Shown: positions 7,535 through 16,895, numbered from the stretch's first letter. The stretch: 41,067 nucleotides of DNA from Alicyclobacillus acidiphilus NBRC 100859 (GCF_001544355.1 NZ_BCQI01000026.1:1-41067); one strand, 5' to 3'. Program-made: numbers and translations. Notes: generated by a model from the letters alone, not told the origin.

Positions 7535-8509
7535 TTGCTGTTATACGTCCTACGCCGGATTGGCTACATGATTATCGCGTTGGTTGCTGTCAGTTTTGTA
7601 ACCTTTCTGTTGATGCGGGCCGCGCCGGGCAGCTTCCTGGAAATGGGCAGCGGCGGGGTCGTCGGCGTCGATCTCGGTCTCGGCAGCGTCGGCGTCCACG
7701 ATCCTCAGGCGGTTCAGGAATTTATCCATGTCTTTCATCTGGACAAACCGTGGTACGAGCAGTATTGGGGTTACCTCTGGGGCTTCTTCACCCTGCATAT
7801 GGGCACGTCGTTCGAATACCCGGCCACACCGACATTGCAACTGATTGGCCAGACCTTTCCGCTGACCATCATGATTGCCATTCTAGCCATCGCCTTAGCC
7901 GTGGTTCTATCTATCATTCTTGGCACGTTGGCCGCGCTCAGGGCGAATTCCTGGGCGGATCGAGGGACCGTGTTGGTCGCGTCGCTGGCAGCGTCCATTC
8001 CGCACTACGTCGTCGCGGTCTTTCTGATGCTGATCTTCGGCGTCTGGTTTCATCTTTTGCCGGTCGTGGGCCAAGCTGGCCCGAAGTATTTCATTCTTCC
8101 CGTCGTCGCCATGGCTTTGCCGATGTGCGGCTCGATGTCGCGCTACATGCGCAACAGCCTTGTCGAGACGATGAATTCGGAGTACATGGTCACGGTGTAC
8201 GCGAAAGGCGGCGGACTGCGGGCCGCGTTGTTCGGTCACGGGATGCGCAACTCCCTGTTGCCGTTCATTACCGTCGTTGGACCTCAACTTGCGTCCTTGA
8301 TGATGGGCACTGTCTATATCGAGCAGATGTTTGGCATTCTCGGACTCGGAAAAGTGTTTACCAGTGCGTCGTCGACGCGCGATTACCCTTTGATTATGGA
8401 TTCCACGATGATCTACGCGGTGTTGATTATGGTCATGAACTCATTGGTGGATATTTGTTACGGCGCTCTTGATCCGAGGATTCGCAAAGCGCAGGCAAAA
8501 GGCAGGTGA
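7535..8509 (+). CDS. ABC transporter permease, DppB/OppB type
   Basis: 324 aa with about six membrane segments, beginning LLYVLRRIGYMIIALVAVSF. This is the classic start of DppB/OppB proteins. The cytoplasmic EAA-like loop that contacts the ATPase is visible around YMVTVYAKGGGLRAALFGH. TTG 7535 is chosen because AGGGGGTGA lies just upstream. It forms half of the membrane channel with the next gene, which it overlaps by four bases. Confidence 0.9.
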   Translation: MLLYVLRRIGYMIIALVAVSFVTFLLMRAAPGSFLEMGSGGVVGVDLGLGSVGVHDPQAVQEFIHVFHLDKPWYEQYWGYLWGFFTLHMGTSFEYPATPTLQLIGQTFPLTIMIAILAIALAVVLSIILGTLAALRANSWADRGTVLVASLAASIPHYVVAVFLMLIFGVWFHLLPVVGQAGPKYFILPVVAMALPMCGSMSRYMRNSLVETMNSEYMVTVYAKGGGLRAALFGHGMRNSLLPFITVVGPQLASLMMGTVYIEQMFGILGLGKVFTSASSTRDYPLIMDSTMIYAVLIMVMNSLVDICYGALDPRIRKAQAKGR

Positions 8510-9414
8510 ATCGGATGTCCATCTCAGTAGCAGAGCCCGGTGGATCACGCGCCCTCGGCCGAACAGATACAGCGTTTCAACGATTTTGGAGGCGATTCTC
8601 CAAGCGCCGGCTGTCCGTGATCGCGCTTGGTTTACTGATCGTTCTTGTCCTATGTGCGGCTTTTGCAAGTTGGATCTCTCCATACAATCCGACCCAAAGC
8701 GATTTTCTTCACGTTTATCAGCCGCCGAGCTGGAGGCATTGGTTTGGCACTGATTCGCTGGGGCGCGATATGCTGAGCCGGGTGTTGGGCGGTTTGCGCA
8801 GCGCGTGCGCAGTCGGCTTTGGCGCCGAAGTGGTCGAACTGACCGTTGGCATCCTCGTTGGAGCGATTGCAGGGTACGTCGGTGGAACCATCGACAACAT
8901 CCTGATGCGTATTGTCGATATTGTTTACGCGTTTCCGAGCTTTTTGTTTTCCATCATTCTGGTGGTGCTGCTCGGTCACAACCTCGGGGCTATTTTGCTC
9001 GCGGTCTCGGCCACCAGTTGGGTGGGAATGGCGCGAATCGCCCGAAGTCAGGTGATTCGGGTTCGAGAGTCGGGCTTCGTTGAAGCGAGCATGGGGATGG
9101 GGGCGTCTTGGTGGCGAATCATCGTTCGCTATATCATTCCGAATTCGATGGGTCCCATCCTCGTGGCCATTACCTTTGGCATTCCCGCCAACATGATGGC
9201 TGAGGCTGGACTGAGCGTGATTGGGCTTGGCATCGAACCGCCGACGCCAGATCTCGGCGAACTGATCAACGAAGGACAGTCGGCGCTCTTCTCGTATCCC
9301 TATCTGCTGTTCTGCCCCGTGATTGTTTTCGCGGTCACGCTGATCTGCTTTGCGCTTGTCGGTGACGGATTGCGCGACGTGTTTGACTCAAAAAGTTCTC
9401 GACGGGGACGCTGA
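8506..9414 (+). CDS. ABC transporter permease, DppC/OppC type
   Basis: 302 aa. A cytoplasmic N-terminal stretch is followed by a first membrane helix, then WRHWFGTDSLGRDMLSRVL, a hallmark of DppC/OppC, and further membrane helices. The EAA-like loop is at RESGFVEASMGMGASWWRII. GTG 8506 overlaps the preceding stop; ATG 8515 is an in-frame alternative. It pairs with the 7535 permease to form the channel. Confidence 0.9.
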   Translation: MNRMSISVAEPGGSRALGRTDTAFQRFWRRFSKRRLSVIALGLLIVLVLCAAFASWISPYNPTQSDFLHVYQPPSWRHWFGTDSLGRDMLSRVLGGLRSACAVGFGAEVVELTVGILVGAIAGYVGGTIDNILMRIVDIVYAFPSFLFSIILVVLLGHNLGAILLAVSATSWVGMARIARSQVIRVRESGFVEASMGMGASWWRIIVRYIIPNSMGPILVAITFGIPANMMAEAGLSVIGLGIEPPTPDLGELINEGQSALFSYPYLLFCPVIVFAVTLICFALVGDGLRDVFDSKSSRRGR

Positions 9415-9438
9415 ATGTCTCGCGATGGGGGAAGAACA

Positions 9439-10413
9439 ATGACTCCGCTCTTGCAGATCAAAGATTTATCCATTCAATTTCGCACAGATGAAGCGACTGT
9501 CAACGCCATCAACGGCGTCAATCTGACCGTTCCCGCCGGCGGCGCCGTCGCGATTGTCGGAGAGAGCGGCAGCGGCAAAAGCACGGTCATGATGGCCGCG
9601 CCCCGCTTGCTGCCGGGGAATGCCGTCGTCCACGGCGAAATTTGGTTTGACGGCCGCGATCTGATGACGCTGAACGAAAAGCAAATGCGTTCGCTGCGTG
9701 GCCGGGAGATTGGGGTCATCTTTCAGAACCCGACGGCCTACCTCAATCCGACCAAAACGATTGGCCAGCAGATTGTCGAACCGTTGCTGTACCATCACAT
9801 CGCATCGGCCAAACGGGCCAAGGAAGAGGCCATCGACCTGCTGGACCAAGTCGGCATCGGCGATCCACGCGGACGATTCGACATGTATCCGTTCGAGTTC
9901 AGCGGAGGCATGCTGCAGCGCGTCATGATCGCCATGGCTCTGATTGCGTCGCCCAAGCTTCTCATTGCCGACGAACCGACGACAGCGCTTGACGTGACCG
10001 TACAGGCGGAGATTCTGATGCTCCTGAAGAAGTTGCAGCGAGAGCGGGGTATGGCGCTTGTCTTCGTGACGCACGACCTAGCCGTCGCCGCGCAGCTTTG
10101 CGACGAGGTGTACGTGATGTACGGCGGCATGGTGATGGAGCACCTGCCCGTGCCGCAGTTGGTGCGGGCGTCCAAGCATCCGTATCTTCGCGGACTCATC
10201 CAATCGATCCCGCCGCTCGACGGTCCCGTTGAGCCGCTTCCGTACATCCCAGGCAACCCGATATCGACGACTCGACCGCTGCCAGCCGGGTGTATCTTCG
10301 CGGAACGATGCGCGGCGAAGATGTCCGTGTGCGAGAAGCGGCCGCCGCTGATCGATTTCGACCAACAGCATCAGGTCGCCTGTTGGCTTGCGGAAAAGGG
10401 AGGGATCGCGTGA
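9439..10413 (+). CDS. ABC transporter ATP-binding protein, DppD/OppD type
   Basis: 324 aa. Walker A GESGSGKST is at residues 41-49, the ABC signature reads FSGGMLQRV, and Walker B with its glutamate reads LLIADEPTTALD. The C-terminal oligopeptide-transporter extension contains the cysteine-bearing GCIFAERCAAKMSVC segment typical of the subfamily. I prefer ATG 9439 over ATG 9415 because GGGGGA at 9427-9432 sits at the right distance. It powers uptake together with the following ATPase. Confidence 0.9.
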   Translation: MTPLLQIKDLSIQFRTDEATVNAINGVNLTVPAGGAVAIVGESGSGKSTVMMAAPRLLPGNAVVHGEIWFDGRDLMTLNEKQMRSLRGREIGVIFQNPTAYLNPTKTIGQQIVEPLLYHHIASAKRAKEEAIDLLDQVGIGDPRGRFDMYPFEFSGGMLQRVMIAMALIASPKLLIADEPTTALDVTVQAEILMLLKKLQRERGMALVFVTHDLAVAAQLCDEVYVMYGGMVMEHLPVPQLVRASKHPYLRGLIQSIPPLDGPVEPLPYIPGNPISTTRPLPAGCIFAERCAAKMSVCEKRPPLIDFDQQHQVACWLAEKGGIA

Positions 10414-11411
10414 TGCCGGAGGCTGTTTTGTCCGTATCGCGGCAGGCATTGGTCGAACTGCGCGGCGTCAAAAAGACGTTCTCGACATCGCGCGGGGAAT
10501 TGATCGCCTGCGAGAATATCAACATGACCATCGAGAAGGGGCGCAGCTTTGGGCTGGTTGGCGAGAGCGGCAGCGGCAAATCGACGGTTATGCGGGTTTT
10601 GCAACTGCTGTTGCCGGCAACCGAAGGGCAAATCTGGATGAACGGCGTCAACGTCAGCGGGCTGCCGCCGCGCAAGTTGAAGAGCTATCGCCGAAATGTC
10701 CAATTTGTCGCGCAGGATCCATTCGGTTCGTTGTTTCCGCACTTTTCTGTGGGGAAAAACATTGCCGAGCCACTCAAAATTCACAAGGTTGGCGGCAAGG
10801 CGGAACAGTTGGAACGGACGCTGGATTTGATGGAATCTGTGGGACTGGCGCCTGACCTGTACTCGAAGTTTCCACACGAGTTGTCTGGCGGCCAACAGCA
10901 GCGGGTTGCCATCGCCCGCGCACTTGCGCTGTCTCCGCAACTGCTTGTGCTCGACGAAGCGGTGGCGAGTTTGGATGTCTCCATCCAGGCGCAAATTCTC
11001 AATCTCCTTCAGGAGATGAAGACGCGAATGGGGCTTACCTACGCCTTTGTTTCGCACAACCTCGCCGCTGTGCGGCTCTTGTGCGAAGATATCGCGGTCA
11101 TGTACCTCGGTAGGATCGTCGAGGCCGGCCCGTCTTCGGAGATTTTTAAGAATCCGTCTCATCCCTACACAAAAGCGTTGTTCCAGGCGATTCCTGCCTT
11201 TATTGGCGACGAGGTCAAACCATTGCCGACGACGCCGATTGCCCGGCGGGATCGTCCTTCGGCCATCAATCGGCCGTCAGGCTGCGCCTTTCACACCAGA
11301 TGTCCATTGGCGACCGACGTATGTAAATCCGTGGCGCCGGAGTGGACAGAGCTGACGCCTGGCCACCACGTGGCCTGTCACCACGCGGACGAAGCTCAAA
11401 GACACTTATGA
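10413..11411 (+). CDS. ABC transporter ATP-binding protein, DppF/OppF type
   Basis: 332 aa from ATG 10413, which overlaps the preceding TGA (TGATG) and follows GGGAGGG. Walker A is GESGSGKST at about 50-58, the signature is LSGGQQQRV, and Walker B reads LLVLDEAVASLD, with Ala where the Pro of DEP is usual. The C-terminal cysteine-containing extension (GCAFHTRCPLATDVC) is present. It completes a five-gene importer. The cassette carries its own two ATPases, so it does not need a shared MsmX-type ATPase. Confidence 0.9.
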   Translation: MPEAVLSVSRQALVELRGVKKTFSTSRGELIACENINMTIEKGRSFGLVGESGSGKSTVMRVLQLLLPATEGQIWMNGVNVSGLPPRKLKSYRRNVQFVAQDPFGSLFPHFSVGKNIAEPLKIHKVGGKAEQLERTLDLMESVGLAPDLYSKFPHELSGGQQQRVAIARALALSPQLLVLDEAVASLDVSIQAQILNLLQEMKTRMGLTYAFVSHNLAAVRLLCEDIAVMYLGRIVEAGPSSEIFKNPSHPYTKALFQAIPAFIGDEVKPLPTTPIARRDRPSAINRPSGCAFHTRCPLATDVCKSVAPEWTELTPGHHVACHHADEAQRHL

Positions 11412-11462
11412 TGACAATTGCCCTTGGGCCATGTCCGAGTGGGCGTAGGGGAGGGACGTCAA

Positions 11463-13442
11463 GTGCCGCAAGTCGATACCGCACATCATCAGGGTTTCGT
11501 GCAAAATCCTGATTTTGACCGCGAGGGAACGGATGCGCGCGTCGCGAAACATTGGTCCATCAATCCTGAGACCGAGTGCGACGACTACGCCGTGATCGAG
11601 GCGCAGGGGCCCGATGGTGAAGCAGGCCGCATGCAAATTGTCCGCGGCCGGGGCAGAAGCGCGGAATACGTCTGGCAGCGGTTCGATGTGCGGGAAGCCG
11701 AGAACCTGGTCGTCCGCGGGATGTTAAAGACCGTTGGCGATACGACCGCGCAGCTTCGGCTGTTTTTCGAGGATGCCGAGGGAAAGCTCCTGAAGCGCGC
11801 GATGTCGAGCCATATCCTCTCCAACACGGATTGGACCAGTCTGGAACTTCGTACGGCTGTGCCAACCGGAACCGTGCGAGCCACCCTTTACGCGATTTCC
11901 TTCACCTCTGGTGGAACGGGTGAAGCCTGGTGGTGGAACGTCGACGTGTTTGAGACGACGGCTGCGGATGTGTCCGAGGCCAAGGAAGAGTCCATCGGTG
12001 ACTCGACCGGACATCCAACCGGACATCCCGTGAACAGGGTGTTGCCGACGCCGAAAGAGGTCGAGTTGGGAACGGGTGCGTTTCGTCTCTCCAGAGACAC
12101 CGTGCTGTGGGCGTCCGGGCATTCGCGAGTGCGGGCGATCAGAGCCGCGAGCCAACTGCAGTCTGAGCTGGTCGAGCGCTTAGGGGTGCCGCTGGACGTT
12201 GGCGCAAGCTTGCCCGGCGCGACGAGATCGGCGGTCATTTTGGCGTTCGTCGACGATCTCGTCGCTCTTCGCGATCAACTTGGTATTCAACTCCCGGATG
12301 TTCCGCAACACGACGAAGGCTACGTCGTTCATGTCGCTGAATATGTCTGCGTTTGCGCGGCTCGCACGGAGCGAGGCTTGTTCTATGCGACCCAGACCGT
12401 GATTCAGATGTTGCCGGACGAGGGCGAACTGACGATAGGCGGTTGTACGATTCGCGACTGGCCCGCTTTGTCGCAGCGGTGTGTCCACATCTTCATGGAC
12501 TTTTTGTCGCTGGACCATATGCGGGAACTTGTGAATCATATGATTGCGCGCCTGAAGTTCAACACCGTCGTGTTGGAATGTTCGATGGTTCGATGGCGCT
12601 CGCATCCGGAGATTTGGCAGCCTGAGGCAGGCACGCGGGCGGAACTTCGGGCAGTCCAACAAATCCTCGCGGACGCGTATCTGGACGTCGTGCCGCTGGT
12701 TCAGTCGCTTGGGCACTGCGCATGGCTGTTTTACCACGGCAGGAACCTCGACATCTGTGAGGACGACACGGTTCCCTACGCCTACAATCCGCTTGCGCCG
12801 CGCACGTACGATGTGCTGTTCGACATCTACCAAGAAGTGATTGACCTGCTGCAGCCGACGGCGTTTCACATCGGCCACGACGAAGTTCGGATGATTGGGA
12901 CATTTCCGAAATCCAACCAGGGAAAGGCCATGGGTTTCTCGAAGCTGTTTGTCGAGGACGTGAACCGGCTGGCGGAGTTTCTGCTGCAACAGGGAATTCG
13001 CCCGTGGATGTGGGCGGATGTCGTGTTGGGCGAGGATCTTGCTGCGCACATCGATCGTTTGTCGCGCGACATCGTCATGGTGGACTGGCAGTATGTTCCG
13101 TTTCGCAAGTACGCCTCGACCGAATTCCTGAAGGCAAGCGGATTCGATGTGCTGGGCGCGACGTGGTGGAATCCGAAGAACATTCAGACGTTTGCCGAGT
13201 ACGTGGAGCGCGCAGGGGCGATGGGCATGTTGCAAACGACTTGGCTCGGCCATTTCTCCAGCGCAAAATGGACGTCCGAAGCCCGGCAATACGAAGCGCA
13301 CGTGCATGCGGCTGAACACTTCTGGGCTGGTGCCGGCGTGAGCAGAGGCGATTACGTCGAGCGGATCGCGGGAGCATTCGTGCGCAACGCCTTGCCGACT
13401 CGACTCGACGCGGCGACGCCGGATTGGGGGGATCGATGGTGA
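11463..13442 (+). CDS. GH20-like beta-N-acetylhexosaminidase with an N-terminal beta-sandwich-like region
   Basis: About 659 aa with no signal peptide, hence cytoplasmic. Residues 1-170 look like a carbohydrate-binding or jelly-roll module. After a linker, VLPTPKEVELGTGAFRLS is the typical beginning of the GH20 accessory domain. The catalytic barrel follows, with FHIGHDEV placing the Asp-Glu pair at about 473-474. GH20 usually has His-x-Gly-Gly/Ala-Asp-Glu, so the second Gly is replaced by His. Later tryptophans (WMWADVV, DWQY, ATWWNP) match the substrate pocket. GTG 11463 is preferred because GGGGAGGG lies 7 bases upstream. It probably removes a terminal N-acetylhexosamine from imported oligosaccharide. 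A GH20-related family of different specificity is possible. Confidence 0.75.
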   Translation: MPQVDTAHHQGFVQNPDFDREGTDARVAKHWSINPETECDDYAVIEAQGPDGEAGRMQIVRGRGRSAEYVWQRFDVREAENLVVRGMLKTVGDTTAQLRLFFEDAEGKLLKRAMSSHILSNTDWTSLELRTAVPTGTVRATLYAISFTSGGTGEAWWWNVDVFETTAADVSEAKEESIGDSTGHPTGHPVNRVLPTPKEVELGTGAFRLSRDTVLWASGHSRVRAIRAASQLQSELVERLGVPLDVGASLPGATRSAVILAFVDDLVALRDQLGIQLPDVPQHDEGYVVHVAEYVCVCAARTERGLFYATQTVIQMLPDEGELTIGGCTIRDWPALSQRCVHIFMDFLSLDHMRELVNHMIARLKFNTVVLECSMVRWRSHPEIWQPEAGTRAELRAVQQILADAYLDVVPLVQSLGHCAWLFYHGRNLDICEDDTVPYAYNPLAPRTYDVLFDIYQEVIDLLQPTAFHIGHDEVRMIGTFPKSNQGKAMGFSKLFVEDVNRLAEFLLQQGIRPWMWADVVLGEDLAAHIDRLSRDIVMVDWQYVPFRKYASTEFLKASGFDVLGATWWNPKNIQTFAEYVERAGAMGMLQTTWLGHFSSAKWTSEARQYEAHVHAAEHFWAGAGVSRGDYVERIAGAFVRNALPTRLDAATPDWGDRW

Positions 13443-14266
13443 AAAGCGCGTTGAATATGTGGTGTTTCCCGGCATCGTGGAGCTTCGAAGAAGCGTGCCG
13501 AGCGGCTGCCGAACATGGGGTCCGGGCCATTGAAGTGAACCTGTCGGACGACGGGCCGTTCACGCTGTCCGGGGATTCTCGTTCCTGGCAACAAGCGCGA
13601 TCGTTTGCGAACGACCTTGGCATTGTGCTGCCAAGTGTGTCAACGGATTTGCTGTGGAAGTATCCATTGACCGATTCGAGTCCGGTGGTTCAACGGCAAG
13701 CCAAAGACGTCGTGCTTCGGATGGTTGAAATGGCGGCAGGGATAGGCGCGGACACGGTGCTGGTTGTGCCGGGATTGGTCACGGAGGCGGTCGGCTACGA
13801 AGAAGCGTACCAGCGCGCGCAGGAGGCGATGGTGGAGTTGGCTGAGGCAGCGGCTGCGGCGGGTGTGACGATCGCGATCGAAAACGTGTGGAACCGCTTC
13901 TTGCTGAGCCCGCTGGAGTTCAGAAGATGGATCGACGAAGTGAATCACCCGCATGTGCAGGCCTACTTGGACATTGGGAACGTGCTGCCGAACGGCTATC
14001 CGGATCAGTGGGTTCGCATCCTTGGACATCGAGTTCGGCGCGTCCACGTGAAAGACTTCCGGACCGACGTGGGGAACATTCGGGGATTCACGACGTTGTT
14101 TGCGGGAGACGTGCCCTGGCGCGAGGTGCTTTCTGCCTTAAAGGAAATCGGATACGATGAGTATCTGACAGCGGAGATTCCGTCGGGATCGACGTACGCT
14201 TCGTACAATGTCGCGGAAACCTGCAGGGGGCTGCGCGCGCTGTGCGAGATGTACGAGAAAAATTGA
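13436..14266 (+). CDS. TIM-barrel sugar phosphate isomerase/epimerase (AP endonuclease 2 superfamily) (1)
   Basis: 276 aa, typical for the family. Metal-site residues occur in order: IENVWN (Glu), YLDIGN (Asp), RVHVKDF (His) and TAEIPSG (Glu). The family includes ketose 3-epimerases, hydroxypyruvate isomerase, IolE/IolI-type enzymes and eliminases of 3-keto-sugars. ATG 13436 follows GGGGGG and lies inside the last codons of the GH20-like gene, so the two are coupled. It may act with one of the Gfo/Idh enzymes of this locus. Confidence 0.82.
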   Translation: MVKSALNMWCFPASWSFEEACRAAAEHGVRAIEVNLSDDGPFTLSGDSRSWQQARSFANDLGIVLPSVSTDLLWKYPLTDSSPVVQRQAKDVVLRMVEMAAGIGADTVLVVPGLVTEAVGYEEAYQRAQEAMVELAEAAAAAGVTIAIENVWNRFLLSPLEFRRWIDEVNHPHVQAYLDIGNVLPNGYPDQWVRILGHRVRRVHVKDFRTDVGNIRGFTTLFAGDVPWREVLSALKEIGYDEYLTAEIPSGSTYASYNVAETCRGLRALCEMYEKN

Positions 14267-14284
14267 GGAGAAAGGGGTAGATGG

Positions 14285-15166
14285 GTGAGCGTGAAACGAG
14301 ATATGGAGAAGGTTGTGCAGGCCGGGGCCAATTCCATCGCAATGATTCACAGCATTTTGCCATCCTTGTCAAACGCGGAACAAAAGGTGGCTCAGGCGGT
14401 TCTGGATAATCCAAGCAACACGGTGTACTCTTCGGTCACCGATCTCGCTGAAACCGCTGAAGTCGGCGAGACGACGGTCATTCGATTCTGTCGAAAGCTT
14501 GGGTATCGCGGATTTCAAGAATTTAAACTTGCCGTCGCTCAGGATCTCGTCAGTCCGAGTCAACAGGTGTATGGAAAAATCGAAGAAGACGATCCGATTG
14601 ACGTCATCTGCAAAAAGATGACCGCGTTCAGCACGCAGGCGGTCGAGGACACACTGAGTCTACTCCAAGAATCGCAGCTTCAGAAAGCGACTGACGCGTT
14701 GATTGCAGCAAGGCGTCAATTCTTTTTTGGCGTGGGATCGTCCGGCATCACCGCTCAAGACGCGCAGTATCATTTCATGCGACTGGGTTTTGACGCCCAC
14801 GCCGCGTCGGACGCGCACATCATCGCCATGAATTGCTCGATGATGACACCGGCGGATGTCGTTCTGGGCATTTCGACTTCGGGCAGCACGAAGGACTTGG
14901 TCGACGCGATGAAGCTGGCGAAAGAGAACGGGGCTTATGTGATTTGTTTGACCAGCCATGCGAGATCGCCCATCACGTCGTACGCTGACGCCGTCTTGAT
15001 TGCGGCCTCGAAGGAAACGCCCCTCCAAGGGGGGGCATTTGCGTCAAAGCTCGCACAGATTCACGTGCTGGACATTCTGTCTACCATCGTGTCGCTCAAA
15101 CAGCGAGCGTCGACGTTTGAAGCGTTGAGCAAAAGCGCAAAGTCTGTCGTGGACAAGATGTACTGA
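14285..15166 (+). CDS. RpiR/MurR-family transcriptional regulator
   Basis: 293 aa. The N-terminal RpiR helix-turn-helix contains SDLAETAEVGETTVIRFCRK. The C-terminal SIS (sugar isomerase) domain begins around FFFGVGSSGITAQDAQYHF and would bind a phosphosugar effector. RpiR proteins commonly control N-acetylmuramate, N-acetylmannosamine or sialate genes, which fits NanE and the ROK kinase downstream. GTG 14285 follows AAAGGGG. Candidate operators are the ATATTCC-type motifs at 534-543 and 16072-16081. It is the last gene of its operon and converges with the phosphoesterase gene. Confidence 0.88.
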   Translation: MSVKRDMEKVVQAGANSIAMIHSILPSLSNAEQKVAQAVLDNPSNTVYSSVTDLAETAEVGETTVIRFCRKLGYRGFQEFKLAVAQDLVSPSQQVYGKIEEDDPIDVICKKMTAFSTQAVEDTLSLLQESQLQKATDALIAARRQFFFGVGSSGITAQDAQYHFMRLGFDAHAASDAHIIAMNCSMMTPADVVLGISTSGSTKDLVDAMKLAKENGAYVICLTSHARSPITSYADAVLIAASKETPLQGGAFASKLAQIHVLDILSTIVSLKQRASTFEALSKSAKSVVDKMY

Positions 15167-15174
15167 AGGACACC

Positions 15175-15993
15175 TCAGCCTTTGTCGCTTGTCGTCACTG
15201 TTTCGTTTGCGACGGGCACGGTGAAGCGGTAGTCGTTGTCCAGCCAGCGCAGCGACTTGTGATCGCGAATGCGAAACGTCGTCGTCGATTCGGTCAACTC
15301 GACGAAGCGGCTTTGCGGGTGGGCGTTCAGCGTGCATCCTCCGCCTACGTAATAAACGCCGTCGCGGCATAGAAATTGCGCCGGCTGGTCCATCCGTTGA
15401 TGCGTGTGGCCGCTGATGACGAACGTGTTGGGGCGATGGGCGAGGATGGCCTGGAGCTCTTCGCTCTGGAAGCACGTCATCTCGGAATTGGCGACGGTGC
15501 CGTTGACAGGCTGATGGAGAAAGACGAGAAGTCTCCCGCGCCACTGGCTTACGGTGGATTCGAACCAACGCAACTGGGCAGGTGACAGCCATGCAGCGTC
15601 GTGCCAATCGGGGTGATAACCTTCTGGAGAGAGAAGCACGAGCCGCACGTCGCCGAAATCCAGAGATTTGTAGATGGCGTCCTGTCCCGTGTACGACAGA
15701 AAGCGCTGCTGCGCCATCGACCATGAATACATTTCGTCTTCGTAGTAGCCATAGTATTCGTGGTTGCCCATTGTGAAGAGGATCGGCGCATCGAGGTAGT
15801 GGCGCACCGCGCGCATCGCCAACTCATAGTCTCGGACCTTGCCGTTCGTAAGGTCGCCGTTCATCACCACGAGGTCCGGGTTTTGTTCGGCGATGTCGTG
15901 CAAAGCGTGGTAGAGACCAGGCACGGAGTCGACTGGTTCAAGCGTGTCGGCCCAGGCCATGAAGTGCAAATCGGAAGTCACAGCAATATTCAT
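15175..15993 (-). CDS. Calcineurin-like metallophosphoesterase
   Basis: 272 aa with all five metallophosphoesterase motifs: SDLHF, MNGDLT, MGNHEYYG, FLHQPV and ISGHTHQ. It binds two metal ions and hydrolyses a phosphomonoester or phosphodiester. There is no signal peptide, so it is cytoplasmic. AAGGAGG lies upstream of the ATG at 15993. It is transcribed divergently from nanE across a short shared promoter region and ends 8 bases from the end of the RpiR gene. Its placement suggests it handles a phosphorylated intermediate of this locus, but the substrate is not visible from sequence. Confidence 0.85.
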   Translation of the reverse strand: MNIAVTSDLHFMAWADTLEPVDSVPGLYHALHDIAEQNPDLVVMNGDLTNGKVRDYELAMRAVRHYLDAPILFTMGNHEYYGYYEDEMYSWSMAQQRFLSYTGQDAIYKSLDFGDVRLVLLSPEGYHPDWHDAAWLSPAQLRWFESTVSQWRGRLLVFLHQPVNGTVANSEMTCFQSEELQAILAHRPNTFVISGHTHQRMDQPAQFLCRDGVYYVGGGCTLNAHPQSRFVELTESTTTFRIRDHKSLRWLDNDYRFTVPVANETVTTSDKG

Positions 15994-16032
15994 AGGAAAG
16001 ACGCCTCCTTATGCAAACGCTATCTTCATTCT

Positions 16033-16096
16033 ATTATAAAAGAATACTCCACTTCGACTACTAATTTTGAAGGGATATTCCGCTTGTATGTAGAAT
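16033..16096. promoter_or_regulatory. Divergent promoter region with candidate RpiR operators
   Basis: On the plus strand TTGAAG (16067-16072) and TAGAAT (16091-16096) are 18 bases apart and would drive nanE. GGGATATTCC (16072-16081) lies in the spacer, where a bound repressor would block polymerase. On the minus strand a TATAAT (16033-16038 as ATTATA on plus) would serve the phosphoesterase. Just upstream of it, 16041-16050 reads GGAGTATTCT on the minus strand, a second match to the same motif. Assignment to the RpiR protein is inference. Confidence 0.55.
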
Positions 16097-16151
16097 ATGT
16101 CTCCAATAGGCAACATCTACAACACCGGAGAGCAGGGTGTGGTGATGGAAT

Positions 16152-16871
16152 ATGAAGTTGGAAACGTTAATTAATCAAATTCGCGGCGGCTTAATCGTCT
16201 CGTGCCAAGCGCTCGACGACGAACCGTTGCACGGCGCGAACGTCATGCCTCGCATGGCTGTTGCGGCTGCCGAAGGTGGCGCTGTCGGAATTCGGGCCAA
16301 CGGTGCGAACGATATTCGCGAGATTAAGAAGGAAGTCAATCTCCCGGTCGTCGGTATCGTGAAGCGAACGTACGAAGGCAGTCCCATCTACATCACGCCG
16401 ACCATGCGTGAAGTGGAGGAAGTCGCCTTGGCCGGGGCGGAAGTCGTGTCGTTGGACGCGACGTTTCGACCGCGTCCCAATGGGATTGAACTTTCCGATC
16501 TCCTTGAACAGATTCACCGCACATTTCCTGAGCTTCTCGTCATGGCGGATATCTCGACGCTCGAAGAAGGGATCGGCGCCGCCGATTTGGGTTTCGATCT
16601 CGTCGCCTCCACGATGTCGGGCTACACGCCCTACACCGAGCACGACCCGAATCCAAATTTCGACCTCATTGAGCAGCTCGTTCAAAGTGTCGATATCCCA
16701 GTGATTGCCGAAGGACATATCCGAACGCCCGAAGACGCGGCGCGCTGCATCGAACTTGGATGCACCAGCGTGGTCGTGGGTTCGGCCATCACCAGACCGC
16801 AGGAAATTACGAAACATTTTGTCGAACGGCTGAAGATGGTTCGACCAACCGCAAAACCGTCGGCTCGATGA
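16152..16871 (+). CDS. nanE: N-acetylmannosamine-6-phosphate 2-epimerase
   Basis: 239 aa matching the NanE family along its length: GGLIVSCQALDDEPLHG at the N-terminus, GAVGIRANGANDIREIK, PVVGIVKRTY, VVSLDATFRPRP and the phosphate-binding end (PVIAEGHIRTPEDA, VVVGSAITRP). It is a cytoplasmic TIM barrel that converts ManNAc-6-phosphate to GlcNAc-6-phosphate. The neighbouring ROK kinase would supply the phosphorylated substrate. No sialate lyase (NanA) is in the window, so the ManNAc need not come from sialic acid. ATG 16152 follows a GGTGATGG segment. Confidence 0.92.
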   Translation: MKLETLINQIRGGLIVSCQALDDEPLHGANVMPRMAVAAAEGGAVGIRANGANDIREIKKEVNLPVVGIVKRTYEGSPIYITPTMREVEEVALAGAEVVSLDATFRPRPNGIELSDLLEQIHRTFPELLVMADISTLEEGIGAADLGFDLVASTMSGYTPYTEHDPNPNFDLIEQLVQSVDIPVIAEGHIRTPEDAARCIELGCTSVVVGSAITRPQEITKHFVERLKMVRPTAKPSAR

Positions 16872-16895
16872 GACCGACGAAGGTGAGTGGAACTT

